Source of the DNA: UBA7805 sp036146215
Lineage (GTDB): Bacteria; Planctomycetota; Planctomycetia; Pirellulales; UBA7805
Direction of reading: 5' to 3'
Length of the DNA stretch: 24,087 nucleotides
Assembly: GCA_036146215.1 (NCBI GenBank)
Contig: JAYYJN010000105.1
Span: 1-24,087, forward strand
The notes beneath the pieces were generated by a model. The model searched no databases. It saw only the letters and a program-made list of their open reading frames with translations, and was not told the origin of the DNA. Numbering within the stretch: position 1 is the stretch's first letter; every line of letters starts with the position of its first letter. Position numbers and translations under genes: made by a program. Below are positions 1-7,539 of this stretch, one piece after another.

Positions 1-251
1 GTGCTTCCTTGCTTGTCGTCTCCTTCCATCCGAGCGACATGTTCCTGCAAAATTTGCTCGGCATGCGATAAATCTTTTTTGGGGACGAGAACGCGAATTT
101 GGAACACCCCGGTCAATCCGGCCTGATGTTCACCTTCAATCGCACATTCAATTTCCTCATCAGCCAGTGCCAACTTGAGAATTTCCGCAAGATTGCTGTC
201 GGTCAATTTTATGAGTGTCGTCAGATTGAGAGGATCTTCTTGATTCATCAT
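1..251 (-). CDS. DUF2007-type small signalling-domain protein, 3' part cut by window edge
   Basis: Partial gene: about 83 residues are visible before the window ends. The start is the first of two consecutive ATG codons (251-249 and 248-246), with a GGTGG purine run about 10 bases upstream. The visible protein begins MMNQEDPLNLTTLIKLTD and has the pattern of DUF2007 proteins: a short N-terminal strand, a helix, an acidic turn (LADEEIECAIEGEHQ), a glycine-rich segment (AGLTGVF), then a strand IRVLVPKKDLSHAEQIL resembling the family's RLLVPEED-AxxxL ending. DUF2007 is annotated as a putative prokaryotic signal-transducing domain; no biochemical role is established. It lies 48 bp downstream of efpL on the same strand and may be co-transcribed. 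The family call rests on a short segment and is moderate; any C-terminal domain is outside the window. Confidence 0.6.
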   Translation of the reverse strand, partial: MMNQEDPLNLTTLIKLTDSNLAEILKLALADEEIECAIEGEHQAGLTGVFQIRVLVPKKDLSHAEQILQEHVARMEGDDKQGS

Positions 252-299
252 CAAATGTTCCACCAAGATTGATTTGATCTTTACTTCTTTTGTACCAAC

Positions 300-863
300 T
301 CAGGCCCGCGAAATGTACTGGGCGGTACGGGAATCGACTTTGATTCGCTCGCCCGTTTTTAAATATTCAGGCACCTGCACAATAAGCCCCGTTTGCAGCG
401 TTGCAGGTTTGGTGCGTTTGGTTGCCGAATCTCCTTTGACAGCCGGGTCGGTTTCAGCGATTTCCAATTCAATCGTGGTCGGTATCTGAAGGCCGACACA
501 TTCTCCATTATAGACCAGCGCGAGCATGCCCTCCAAACCTTCAGTGATATAAGGCTGCTCTAATTCGACGTCCTCAAGCGGCACCGCGTACTGATTGTAA
601 TCGGCCCCGTCAAGCAAATGCATCTCCGTAGCATCGGTGTACATCAAGGTTACTGCGCGGCGCTCAAAATCCGCTTCATCGATCGTTTCAGTGCCTTTGA
701 GCGTAAGATCTTGCTTTTGTTTGGTGACAAGGTTTCGCCCTCGAAATTTGTAAAGCGTCGAGGCGCCCCGGGCTGACGGACTCTGCACATTGATAGTTTG
801 AATCAGCACGGGGGATCCCTGATAGTTAACGACACTCCCCGTTTTCACCTCTTTTGCCAACAT
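300..863 (-). CDS. efpL: Elongation factor P-like protein (YeiP/EfpL type)
   Basis: Cytosolic translation factor of 187 residues, the normal length for EF-P paralogues. It has the three-domain EF-P layout: an N-terminal KOW-like domain, a central OB fold and a C-terminal OB fold ending QVPEYLKTGERIKVD. The subgroup is shown by the loop VQSPSARGASTLYK (residues 26-39) and the KPATLQTGLIVQVPEYL segment, close to E. coli YeiP (SPTARGAATLYK). Canonical EF-P carries a modifiable Lys or Arg at the loop tip inside a GGK/GGR-like context; here the tip is Arg32, matching Arg33 of EfpL, a paralogue known to relieve ribosome stalling at XPP motifs without modification. The start ATG at 863 has an AAAGGAGC ribosome site about 11 bases upstream. 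It follows the LptD-like gene after 47 bp on the same strand and is probably co-transcribed. Confident in family; good confidence in the EfpL rather than EF-P assignment. Confidence 0.9.
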   Translation of the reverse strand: MLAKEVKTGSVVNYQGSPVLIQTINVQSPSARGASTLYKFRGRNLVTKQKQDLTLKGTETIDEADFERRAVTLMYTDATEMHLLDGADYNQYAVPLEDVELEQPYITEGLEGMLALVYNGECVGLQIPTTIELEIAETDPAVKGDSATKRTKPATLQTGLIVQVPEYLKTGERIKVDSRTAQYISRA

Positions 864-910
864 TGAATTTACTTGCTCCTTTGCAATGCGTGCCGATGCG
901 CGGTTTGTTT

Positions 911-3526
911 TTATTCGATGCCGTAGGCCCCTGCCGGCGGTACAACAATTCCCTCAATTTTGTTTTGTCCTGCCTTGCGAAAAAGTCTGGGCTCCACTGT
1001 CAGGGCCACACCAAGGTTGTTTTTACTTAGATCGTAACGCAGACCCGCCCTGACCAAGAACGATTCGCCAATCCGTGTGAATGCAAGACGTTGACCCACA
1101 TTTGCCGTGCCCGCCAAATCGATGCTTGCTTCGTATGCAGCAATGTATTTGGGACTCATTCGGTATTTGATGTTAGTCAGAGCCACCTGGCTGCCGAGAT
1201 CGGGGGTTGCTGTGTTGCGACCACCGTCAAATGATCGAACCCCTAGATACGCGCTGCCGACGTCTGGTCGATTCAGATAGCCGCCAAGATTGATTAGTTT
1301 TTGTCCCTCACTAAAGGTATCAAATAGACCGTCTGAAAGTAACGTGAACCGATCCCCGATATGCCAGCGTGCTTCATAGTTGATCAGACCCACATACTGT
1401 CCGAAGTTCTGCTGGTCCTGAGGAAAGAGAGTCAGTCCCGTATCGAAAGAGAGCCAATCGATAATCCGCCGATTCCCTGGAATCCCGCGTTTGGTCTGCC
1501 AACGCTGACGAGCTTCAAACCGAACAGCAGTGAGGCTGTCGACCACTTCGGTAGAAGGAGAGGATACCCAACCGCTGATTCCATTACGGATCAAGTAATA
1601 CCGGGGATCAAAGGGAGAGATGTTATTGAAATTGTTCGTCAAATAGGGTCCACCCAAAGGCGGAGACTGAAGCCGATTGAGGAAGTTCTCCATGACGTCA
1701 TCATTAATGGCATCGTATAGTGGAAATTCAGTCACATTTTGACTGGAATCGGTATAGCTGAACTCGGTATCGAAGACGACTTTGTGTGCAAGCCCATTCA
1801 AATTAAACAGATCGCTTTGCACCATCGGATTGATTGACCACATGGCGAGACTGGTCCGTAGCCCGACCTGCCCATAAGCGCGGCTGATCGGGTTGCCGTT
1901 AAGATCGGCATCCCAGTATGCTAACTCGCCCATCGCGTAAGGCACCATTTTGACCGGTCCGACCGGCACCGGCAGATCGACTTCTTGTCGCGTGGCGTAA
2001 CGGCCACCGGAATTGGTCACCTGCCACGGAAGTACACGCCATTGACTCGCATTAGGCTGAACAGTGGGTGCCGCCGCGATGCGGTATTTTCCATACGCTA
2101 CATTGGAATGCTCATACCATGTGAATCGATCCCCGAGGAAGGATTCACCCAACCAGAAGTGATCACCCCGCGGTAGCCATTCCACCTGAGTAAAGAAATT
2201 ATTTAAACGGTAGTTCCCGCGGACTTCCCACATGCGGTTTTCAGTTCGCTTGGATAAACGCAACCGGGTTACTTGGTCTGGGTAGGTATTCCACTCCTCA
2301 AGAAAATATTCCTGCAGGAAATTGTTGTCACTGATTATCCCACCTTGGCCGACAAATTTATAACCGTCTCCGAATCGTTGCTGATGATCCAATCGGATCC
2401 TTCCTCGAAACGTTGCTTCGGGTGTAAGCGATCTTCGATCACGACCCAAATTATCGAGACCATGATCCTTGATAAACCAGGCTTCGAAATCCCCCATCGT
2501 GTCATCGGTCATCCAGGGCAAAAAACCTCGGTCGTACTCAAAGGCGGTTCCGTAGCCGATGCCACGATAGGTCAGTAGATCGGCATTCAGATCCCACTCG
2601 GTGCCCAGTGGTTGATTCTCTATGCCGAGCAATTCGTATGCATTCCAATTCGTCTGAACCTGGAATCCGAAAATGTCGTCATCGCTCACCCGAATATTGT
2701 TGAGGTAAAAGGTTGGATCCTCTAAGTCGGTTTTCCAACTCGGCCAGTAAAATACGGGCAGCCCCTCGATATAGACAGAGTTTCCTGTTCCTTGCACTAT
2801 CTGCGTCGTATCAGCCATCCGCTGCCCGGTCAGAGGATCGACGACTGTGGCGGGCACCTCTTCCAGCGTAAGCTCGTCCGCCTGGAGCCAGTATCCCGGT
2901 TCACCCAGGCGGCTGGTGGTAAACTTGGCACCGTTTGCTTGGAAACGACTTTTGGAGAGCTGCCTCATCCGTTCTGCTTGAATCCGGATTTTCCCTTCAT
3001 ATTCGGGCACCGGAGATAGCAACTCTGCATCGAGAATTTCACCACGGTTTTCACCTGCGTTGTAATACATTCGGGAGGCCTGCAGGATCCGCTCTTGTTG
3101 ACGAAATTCGATGTTGCCCTCCATGTATAACTCGAGCGGGGTCGTTTCATCGATCGCGCTCATTCCCGAAAGGTCGAGCGGTTTGTTTCCACCGACCCAC
3201 ACCACCACCCGATCGGTGGAAATATCAACGGTCCCGATCGTGGGGTCCGCACCTTCAATGAGAATGTTGATGCCACCGGTGATGACGGCGATCGATTCCC
3301 GCCCATCGGCTGAGGGGAACCATTGCGCGTTGACGGCACCCGGCTCTCCCCGCGGCCAGACTCGAACCTTTCGCATAGCGGGTTTCATCGCTGCCATTGC
3401 TTCAGGCAGCGGCTCAATTTCGGGCAGCGGCTGCACCGGCTGCACCGTTGGGAGCGGTACTTGAGAGATAGCCAGAGCGGGAAACAAAAACATTGCAATC
3501 AAAAAGAAGAGCCCGCAGAGCCACAT
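911..3526 (-). CDS. LptD/OstA-like outer-membrane LPS-assembly protein
   Basis: Predicted outer-membrane protein of 871 residues from ATG 3526. That start gives a signal peptide (MWLCGLFFLIAMFLFPALAIS) followed by a proline-rich linker (residues 23-41). Residues about 75-235 look like the OstA/LptA-like beta-jellyroll of LptD: ITGGINILIEG, YMEGNIEFRQQER, IQAERMRQ and GYWLQADELTL. The rest (from about 240) is rich in alternating aromatic and polar strands with Asn/Tyr/Trp, as in a large beta-barrel, and ends in an Ala/Gly/Pro-rich tail rather than on the usual terminal aromatic. In the Lpt pathway LptD inserts lipopolysaccharide into the outer leaflet; planctomycetes carry divergent homologues. 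The frame stays open upstream to a TTG at 3706, adding 60 Arg-rich residues; I prefer 3526 because of the signal peptide and an AGGG site 9-12 bases upstream. efpL follows 47 bp downstream. Confidence 0.8.
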   Translation of the reverse strand: MWLCGLFFLIAMFLFPALAISQVPLPTVQPVQPLPEIEPLPEAMAAMKPAMRKVRVWPRGEPGAVNAQWFPSADGRESIAVITGGINILIEGADPTIGTVDISTDRVVVWVGGNKPLDLSGMSAIDETTPLELYMEGNIEFRQQERILQASRMYYNAGENRGEILDAELLSPVPEYEGKIRIQAERMRQLSKSRFQANGAKFTTSRLGEPGYWLQADELTLEEVPATVVDPLTGQRMADTTQIVQGTGNSVYIEGLPVFYWPSWKTDLEDPTFYLNNIRVSDDDIFGFQVQTNWNAYELLGIENQPLGTEWDLNADLLTYRGIGYGTAFEYDRGFLPWMTDDTMGDFEAWFIKDHGLDNLGRDRRSLTPEATFRGRIRLDHQQRFGDGYKFVGQGGIISDNNFLQEYFLEEWNTYPDQVTRLRLSKRTENRMWEVRGNYRLNNFFTQVEWLPRGDHFWLGESFLGDRFTWYEHSNVAYGKYRIAAAPTVQPNASQWRVLPWQVTNSGGRYATRQEVDLPVPVGPVKMVPYAMGELAYWDADLNGNPISRAYGQVGLRTSLAMWSINPMVQSDLFNLNGLAHKVVFDTEFSYTDSSQNVTEFPLYDAINDDVMENFLNRLQSPPLGGPYLTNNFNNISPFDPRYYLIRNGISGWVSSPSTEVVDSLTAVRFEARQRWQTKRGIPGNRRIIDWLSFDTGLTLFPQDQQNFGQYVGLINYEARWHIGDRFTLLSDGLFDTFSEGQKLINLGGYLNRPDVGSAYLGVRSFDGGRNTATPDLGSQVALTNIKYRMSPKYIAAYEASIDLAGTANVGQRLAFTRIGESFLVRAGLRYDLSKNNLGVALTVEPRLFRKAGQNKIEGIVVPPAGAYGIE

Positions 3527-3563
3527 ACTGCGGTCCCTACTAGAATCCGCTCGTGAGGAGCGC

Positions 3564-3592
3564 AGACCGATCGCTCTGCCGCGCAGCGGTCT
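3564..3592 (-). promoter_or_regulatory. Nested hairpin in the LptD-like mRNA leader
   Basis: Inverted repeat with 6-bp outer arms (3564-3569 and 3587-3592, AGACCG/CGGTCT) enclosing a second perfect 4-bp stem (3576-3579 with 3583-3586). It sits 38 bases upstream of the chosen ATG. It is not followed by a U tract, so it is not an obvious terminator. A role in translation control of the downstream gene is inference only. Confidence 0.35.
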
Positions 3593-3747
3593 CGCTGCAC
3601 GGACCCATCGAGGTTCCTTGCGTGTCTCGCTTCGAATAATCAGATCGGCATCCTTGCCTGCAAGAGGGTACGGCAGAACCCGCGATCCACCGTAAAGGTA
3701 AAACAAACACCCGCTTACGTAGAATGGCGCTCCAGATGAGCGGCGGG

Positions 3748-3777
3748 ATTATAGGAGCCTCCTCAACAGCGGGTCAA
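3748..3777 (-). promoter_or_regulatory. Sigma-70-type promoter for the LptD-like gene
   Basis: On the minus strand a -35 box TTGACC (3777-3772, 5 of 6 matches to TTGACA) is followed by an 18-bp spacer and a perfect -10 box TATAAT (3753-3748). The predicted start of transcription is near 3741. This is the best match to a housekeeping promoter in the window. It leaves a leader of about 215 nt to the ATG at 3526, or about 35 nt to the alternative TTG at 3706. Confidence 0.65.
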
Positions 3778-3809
3778 GGCACTTTCACAACGCGCGAAGG
3801 CGTCACAAA

Positions 3810-3833
3810 CTGTTACTCGTAATAATGTTACAG
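3810..3833. promoter_or_regulatory. Dyad upstream of the LptD-like promoter, possible operator
   Basis: CTGTTAC (3810-3816) and GTTACAG (3827-3833) form an inverted repeat with six of seven paired positions and a 10-bp AT-rich centre. The axis lies about 80 bp upstream of the predicted transcription start at 3741, a usual place for an activator site. No regulator can be named. Confidence 0.3.
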
Positions 3834-3883
3834 CATGTCACTTTTGGCTGCTTGCCGCGCCGGCAACGCTAGTAAACACGATT

Positions 3884-6286
3884 CTACTCATGCAGTGAGT
3901 AGAGGATCACATTAATTGCGATTCGCGCAGCATCTGCCGACGTGTAGCCATTGCAGTCGGGTGAGGCATGATTTTCCAGCGCGCAACTTAAATCGAGTGG
4001 TGAAAACACAACTGCATAGCGGTCATCCATGCGGATTGCCTCCAGTTGCGGAGGACCCACTTTGGTGCGAATTTCCCATCCCAAGTTTTCACTCGTCGAT
4101 CCATTACTTGGGGAAGCTTCGCGTCGAGACACTTGCTGAAGATCCGAACCGCCATAAGCGACTGAAAAGAGGGGATCGTCAGGGGGAATTTTCTTCAAAG
4201 GTTGATTGAAGGTCGCTCGCATTTCTCGTCGGAACGCTTGTGTAAATCGCGGACTACCACAAATGGCATCAGCGAGAATCGTTCCACCACGCTGAACAAA
4301 CAGTCGAAGCTGCCGTTTTTCTTTTGCACTCAAGCGAAAATCGTGTCGACCGTGCATCGTCACAAATTGATAATCAAACAACCCAGGATCATTTAGTGAA
4401 ATCAAAGGACTCTCGTTGGAAGTCTGCATTCCGAGCGAATAGTTGACTGCCTCCATCAGATTGGTCATTGCCCGTGGGGCAACGTCGCATCCGCCGGCGT
4501 GCTGCAATTTGGCAACCGCAAAGTGTCCCCGCTGTTGTGGATCTTCTCGGTTGCGATCAGGCGTTTCCACCGGAATGGCATCCTTCGGTTTAAGATTTTT
4601 ATTAGTAGCATATGCCAACACATTCACACCCAATGCACGACACGTATCAATCTCTCCCTGCATGACGGTGTTTATTTTTTCTGATCCGGATTTTCCCGTT
4701 CCGGTCAATCCGCCAAGTTCCCAGAAACAGGATAGATTTCCTGGGCAATAGACAACACTCGTCTTGCAGGCAAAGTTGATTCCCCAAAGCCACCTTCCAT
4801 CCTGAGCGAGATATTTTGGGTCTACCTTTTCATCGATTGACCAGATCGGATGCTCCGCAGTGAGTCGCTCGAGATTATAGTTTGATTCAGGAAACATGTC
4901 GGCAAGTTCACGACGCACAGACGTATCAAATCCATCGTCACCACAACAACCGTCGATAAAGATAAATCCGCCACGCTCGACATAACGCCGCATTGCTTCG
5001 CGCTGCTGGGGTGTTAATGTAAAGGCGTCACTGCCTGAAATGAAAAGCACGGGTGTTTGCGCATAATCTTCTGCGGTCGCTTTTTCTAAATTGATCACTT
5101 GCCAAGTGAGCGGCATTTTCCACTTCCGCTCCACATACTGTGTGAGATTGGTAAGATTCTCCGGGGCTTGGTTCCAATCCCCGCCTGGACGCTGTAGCTT
5201 GGAAATCAAGACGGGCCGCCGACCTTTGGCTAAAAACAGTAAAACCATACTGGTTGCAACGCTCGGATTCGATTCTCCGATTCCACCCCCACTCCAACTC
5301 CCGTTCCTTTGTTGGATTGAGGTAAGAAATGCCGCGCCTTCGCGATACCAGTCATATTTCGGACGGTCATTATCAACCTTGTTGGGCGGTCCGTAAAAAA
5401 AACGTTGCCCGGTGATGCGGCCCACGCGTTCCATCGCATAGAGATAATAGAAGTTTTTTTCACTGCGCCGACTCATCAAATTCATACCGGCGATCGGGTT
5501 ATAACGGACCGAAAAGTTACGCCCCAACCAGTTGAGCCCAGCAGTGATCACCGAATCACTCGGTGGAGTCCCGCACACGCATTCGCCGTTTACGAATTTC
5601 GCCCCGCCCCCACGGATTTGTCGTGCGGCGATGACGACCGAAGCGATTCCCGCACAAGTCATACTTCCACGAGCAACATTTCCGCTGTAACTCCAACCCC
5701 CAGCTTTCAATTGTCGTTTTTCCCAATACTCAAGCGCTGCTTTCCAGGTTGTCTGCCTCACCTGCAAGCCTGCCAAACTCGCCTCATAGAGGGCAAGGAT
5801 TGCAAACTGGGTGTTCGAAGGATCTCCGCCACCCTGGTCATACCCCCAACTGCCTTTCCGCTGTCCTTTTTCAATCTGCCGATTTTCTAGCCAAGCGACG
5901 TTTTTCCGAATGAGTGGACGATCAGCAGCATTCGCGGCGCGACAAAATACCATGGTTGCCAGGGCCACGCTGTAGGTTCGCCGCGGTGCGGAACTATGAA
6001 ATCTCCGCAGAGCACGCAATCCTTGCTCGACGGTGGGATCATCCGCAGAAACACCTGCTTCCAGAAGTGCAAGTGTGCAAAGTGCAGTCACTCCCCCCAA
6101 AAAATTCGGATGGGCGGTCCAGGTTCCCTTTGCGCTTTGCTGTTCTTTGAGAAAACGGATGCCCCGATCGATTGAATCGCGAACTTGTTCTGCGCGAATT
6201 TCGGCCCACACAGGGCGGACGACTGTTGCCGAAAGGACAAACAGCACGAGAAGGCATTTAAGCAGCATTCGATTTAATCGGATCAT
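3884..6286 (-). CDS. Secreted alpha/alpha-toroid protein with two tandem DUF4159 domains
   Basis: 800 residues, start ATG 6286, with a signal peptide or anchor at residues 1-28 (MLLKCLLVLFVLSA..VWA). Residues about 33-360 carry prenyltransferase/squalene-oxidase-type repeats with QW-like motifs: GTWTAHPN (54-61), GSWGYDQGGGDPSNTQ (145-160), GGWSYSGN (196-203) and GSWSGGGIGESNPS (329-342). No DxDD or DxDDTA cyclase motif is visible, so it is a structural toroid rather than a demonstrable terpene cyclase. Two DUF4159 copies follow: about 368-560 (RRYVERGGFIFIDGCCGDDG, 433-452; VVYCPGNLSCFWE, 511-523) and about 586-800 (LRLFVQRGGTILADAICGS, 660-678; VVFSPLDLSCALE, 759-771). DUF4159 has a class I glutamine-amidotransferase-like fold and no assigned activity. 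The gene is divergent from moxR, a neighbourhood common in planctomycetes. Function unknown; an envelope role is likely. Confidence 0.85.
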   Translation of the reverse strand: MIRLNRMLLKCLLVLFVLSATVVRPVWAEIRAEQVRDSIDRGIRFLKEQQSAKGTWTAHPNFLGGVTALCTLALLEAGVSADDPTVEQGLRALRRFHSSAPRRTYSVALATMVFCRAANAADRPLIRKNVAWLENRQIEKGQRKGSWGYDQGGGDPSNTQFAILALYEASLAGLQVRQTTWKAALEYWEKRQLKAGGWSYSGNVARGSMTCAGIASVVIAARQIRGGGAKFVNGECVCGTPPSDSVITAGLNWLGRNFSVRYNPIAGMNLMSRRSEKNFYYLYAMERVGRITGQRFFYGPPNKVDNDRPKYDWYREGAAFLTSIQQRNGSWSGGGIGESNPSVATSMVLLFLAKGRRPVLISKLQRPGGDWNQAPENLTNLTQYVERKWKMPLTWQVINLEKATAEDYAQTPVLFISGSDAFTLTPQQREAMRRYVERGGFIFIDGCCGDDGFDTSVRRELADMFPESNYNLERLTAEHPIWSIDEKVDPKYLAQDGRWLWGINFACKTSVVYCPGNLSCFWELGGLTGTGKSGSEKINTVMQGEIDTCRALGVNVLAYATNKNLKPKDAIPVETPDRNREDPQQRGHFAVAKLQHAGGCDVAPRAMTNLMEAVNYSLGMQTSNESPLISLNDPGLFDYQFVTMHGRHDFRLSAKEKRQLRLFVQRGGTILADAICGSPRFTQAFRREMRATFNQPLKKIPPDDPLFSVAYGGSDLQQVSRREASPSNGSTSENLGWEIRTKVGPPQLEAIRMDDRYAVVFSPLDLSCALENHASPDCNGYTSADAARIAINVILYSLHE

Positions 6287-6319
6287 AAAATTAGCCGTTA
6301 CGGTCGAGCGTACTCTCCC

Positions 6320-6348
6320 ATCTTAAAGGGACCAACCGAATGCGGCAA
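6320..6348 (-). promoter_or_regulatory. Candidate promoter for the toroid/DUF4159 gene
   Basis: On the minus strand TTGCCG (6348-6343) and TAAGAT (6325-6320) are separated by 17 bp. Each box matches the sigma-70 consensus at 4 of 6 positions. Transcription would start near 6313, leaving about 27 nt before the ATG. Confidence 0.35.
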
Positions 6349-6364
6349 TCTGAACCGGTTTGCG

Positions 6365-6393
6365 TTGCTGTTGACAGGCAGCCCAGATAGAAT
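6365..6393 (+). promoter_or_regulatory. Candidate promoter for moxR-DUF58
   Basis: TTGCTG (6365-6370, 3 of 6) and TAGAAT (6388-6393, 5 of 6) have a 17-bp spacer and give a start near 6400, 30 nt before the moxR ATG. It lies back to back with the minus-strand candidate at 6320-6348. Confidence 0.35.
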
Positions 6394-6429
6394 AAGGGCG
6401 GGATATAGAAGAGAAGGGGGAGGGTTCCG

Positions 6430-7482
6430 ATGAACCAGCAAACAGCGACCGGCAAACAAAAGAGCCTCGGCGATGTGCTGCAGGAGTTCAGCCACCATCG
6501 GAAGGTGATGCAAGACGAACTCCAAAAGGTGATTGTGGGGCAGCATGAGGTGATCGAGCAAATATTTGCCGCCATCTTTACGCGAGGGCACTGCCTTCTG
6601 GAGGGTGTTCCCGGTCTTGCAAAAACTCTGATGGTCAGCACGCTCGCGAGAATTCTGGACATACAGTTTCAGCGAATCCAATTCACTCCCGATTTGATGC
6701 CCTCCGATATTACGGGCACGAACGTCTTGGAAGAGGATGAAGCCGGACGTCGCAACTTTCGCTTTGTGGAAGGACCCATTTTTACCAATATCTTGCTGGC
6801 GGACGAAATCAACCGTACTCCTCCGAAGACCCAGGCGGCGCTCTTACAGGCGATGCAGGAGCGTGAGGTCACGGTGGGTCAACAAACATATGAGCTACCG
6901 GCACCCTTTTTTACAATCGCAACACAAAACCCCATCGAACAAGAGGGAACCTATCCATTGCCCGAGGCGCAACTTGATCGCTTCATGTTCAATATCAAAG
7001 TGGGTTACCCGACTGCGGAGGAAGAAGAAAAAATTCTTGCTCAGACTACCCGGCATGAGAATCCGGATGTGCGAAAGATTTTGTCGGCAAAGGCAATCCT
7101 GAACGTGCAGAAGTTAGTCTTTTCGGTTGCGGTCAGCGAATACATCATCCAATACGTTTCCCGTTTGGTCCGTGCCACACGACCCCACGACCCGTCGTCG
7201 CCGGAATATGTCCGCGACCTGGTGGATTGGGGCGCTGGACCGCGTGCCGGTCAGTTTCTTATTCAGGGCGGCAAAGCAATTGCCGCAATGAATGGCCGGT
7301 TTTCAGTTGCCGTGGAGGACATTCAAAAAGTTGCAATTCCTGTGTTGCGGCATCGCGTGAGTACGAATTTTCAAGCGCAGGCAGAGGGAATGTCGACCGA
7401 AGATTTATTGAATCGTTTGCTTGCCGACGTTGCGACGCCGGAAATTCCAAAATTCGACAAGGGAACGAACGGCCCTCAGTAA
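6430..7482 (+). CDS. MoxR-family AAA+ ATPase
   Basis: 350 residues, the normal size for MoxR ATPases, which act as chaperone-like partners of VWA or DUF58 proteins in maturation of metal enzymes or envelope complexes. Walker A is GVPGLAKT (59-66), Walker B is ILLADE (121-126), followed by NRTPPKTQAALLQAMQE, sensor-1 region ATQNPIEQEGTYPLPEAQ (164-181) and LDRF (182-185), the standard MoxR order. The C-terminal lid (about 215-340) is present. Start ATG 6430 is preceded by a very strong purine run (GGGGGAGGG) ending 6 bases upstream. The DUF58 gene follows after 57 bp on the same strand, the classic MoxR-DUF58 pair. All nucleotide-binding motifs are intact, so the enzyme should be active; its client is not evident. 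Confidence 0.95.
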   Translation: MNQQTATGKQKSLGDVLQEFSHHRKVMQDELQKVIVGQHEVIEQIFAAIFTRGHCLLEGVPGLAKTLMVSTLARILDIQFQRIQFTPDLMPSDITGTNVLEEDEAGRRNFRFVEGPIFTNILLADEINRTPPKTQAALLQAMQEREVTVGQQTYELPAPFFTIATQNPIEQEGTYPLPEAQLDRFMFNIKVGYPTAEEEEKILAQTTRHENPDVRKILSAKAILNVQKLVFSVAVSEYIIQYVSRLVRATRPHDPSSPEYVRDLVDWGAGPRAGQFLIQGGKAIAAMNGRFSVAVEDIQKVAIPVLRHRVSTNFQAQAEGMSTEDLLNRLLADVATPEIPKFDKGTNGPQ

Positions 7483-7539
7483 TGCATCGGGAAGCGTCTG
7501 GCACATTTTGCTCTGTTTCGACCAGATTGCGAGGCTAGA

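Larger units (their letters stand above)
3527..3883 (-). other. 357-bp leader and intergenic region upstream of the LptD-like gene
   Basis: This stretch separates the toroid/DUF4159 gene stop from the preferred LptD-like ATG. Read on the minus strand it holds, in order, a dyad at 3833-3810, a strong promoter at 3777-3748, and about 215 nt of putative 5' leader. The leader contains a nested hairpin at 3564-3592: outer arms AGACCG/CGGTCT and inner arms CTGC/GCAG around a 3-base loop. Positions 3527-3706 are also open in frame with the LptD-like gene from a TTG codon, so this part could instead encode a 60-residue Arg-rich N-terminal extension. I see no separate gene here. Confidence 0.5.

Noticed and set aside
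3527..3706. In-frame extension of the LptD-like protein from a TTG codon
   Set aside because: It would put 60 Arg-rich residues in front of a good signal peptide and has no clear ribosome site; kept only as an alternative in the leader finding.
5405..5890. 161-codon open frame on the plus strand inside the toroid/DUF4159 gene
   Set aside because: It is antisense to a clearly coding gene, its translation has no recognisable domain, and it is explained by the codon pattern of the real gene.
6371..6376. Perfect TTGACA upstream of moxR as a -35 box
   Set aside because: The nearest -10-like boxes are 11 or 27 bp away, outside the working range; TTGCTG at 6365 with TAGAAT fits better.
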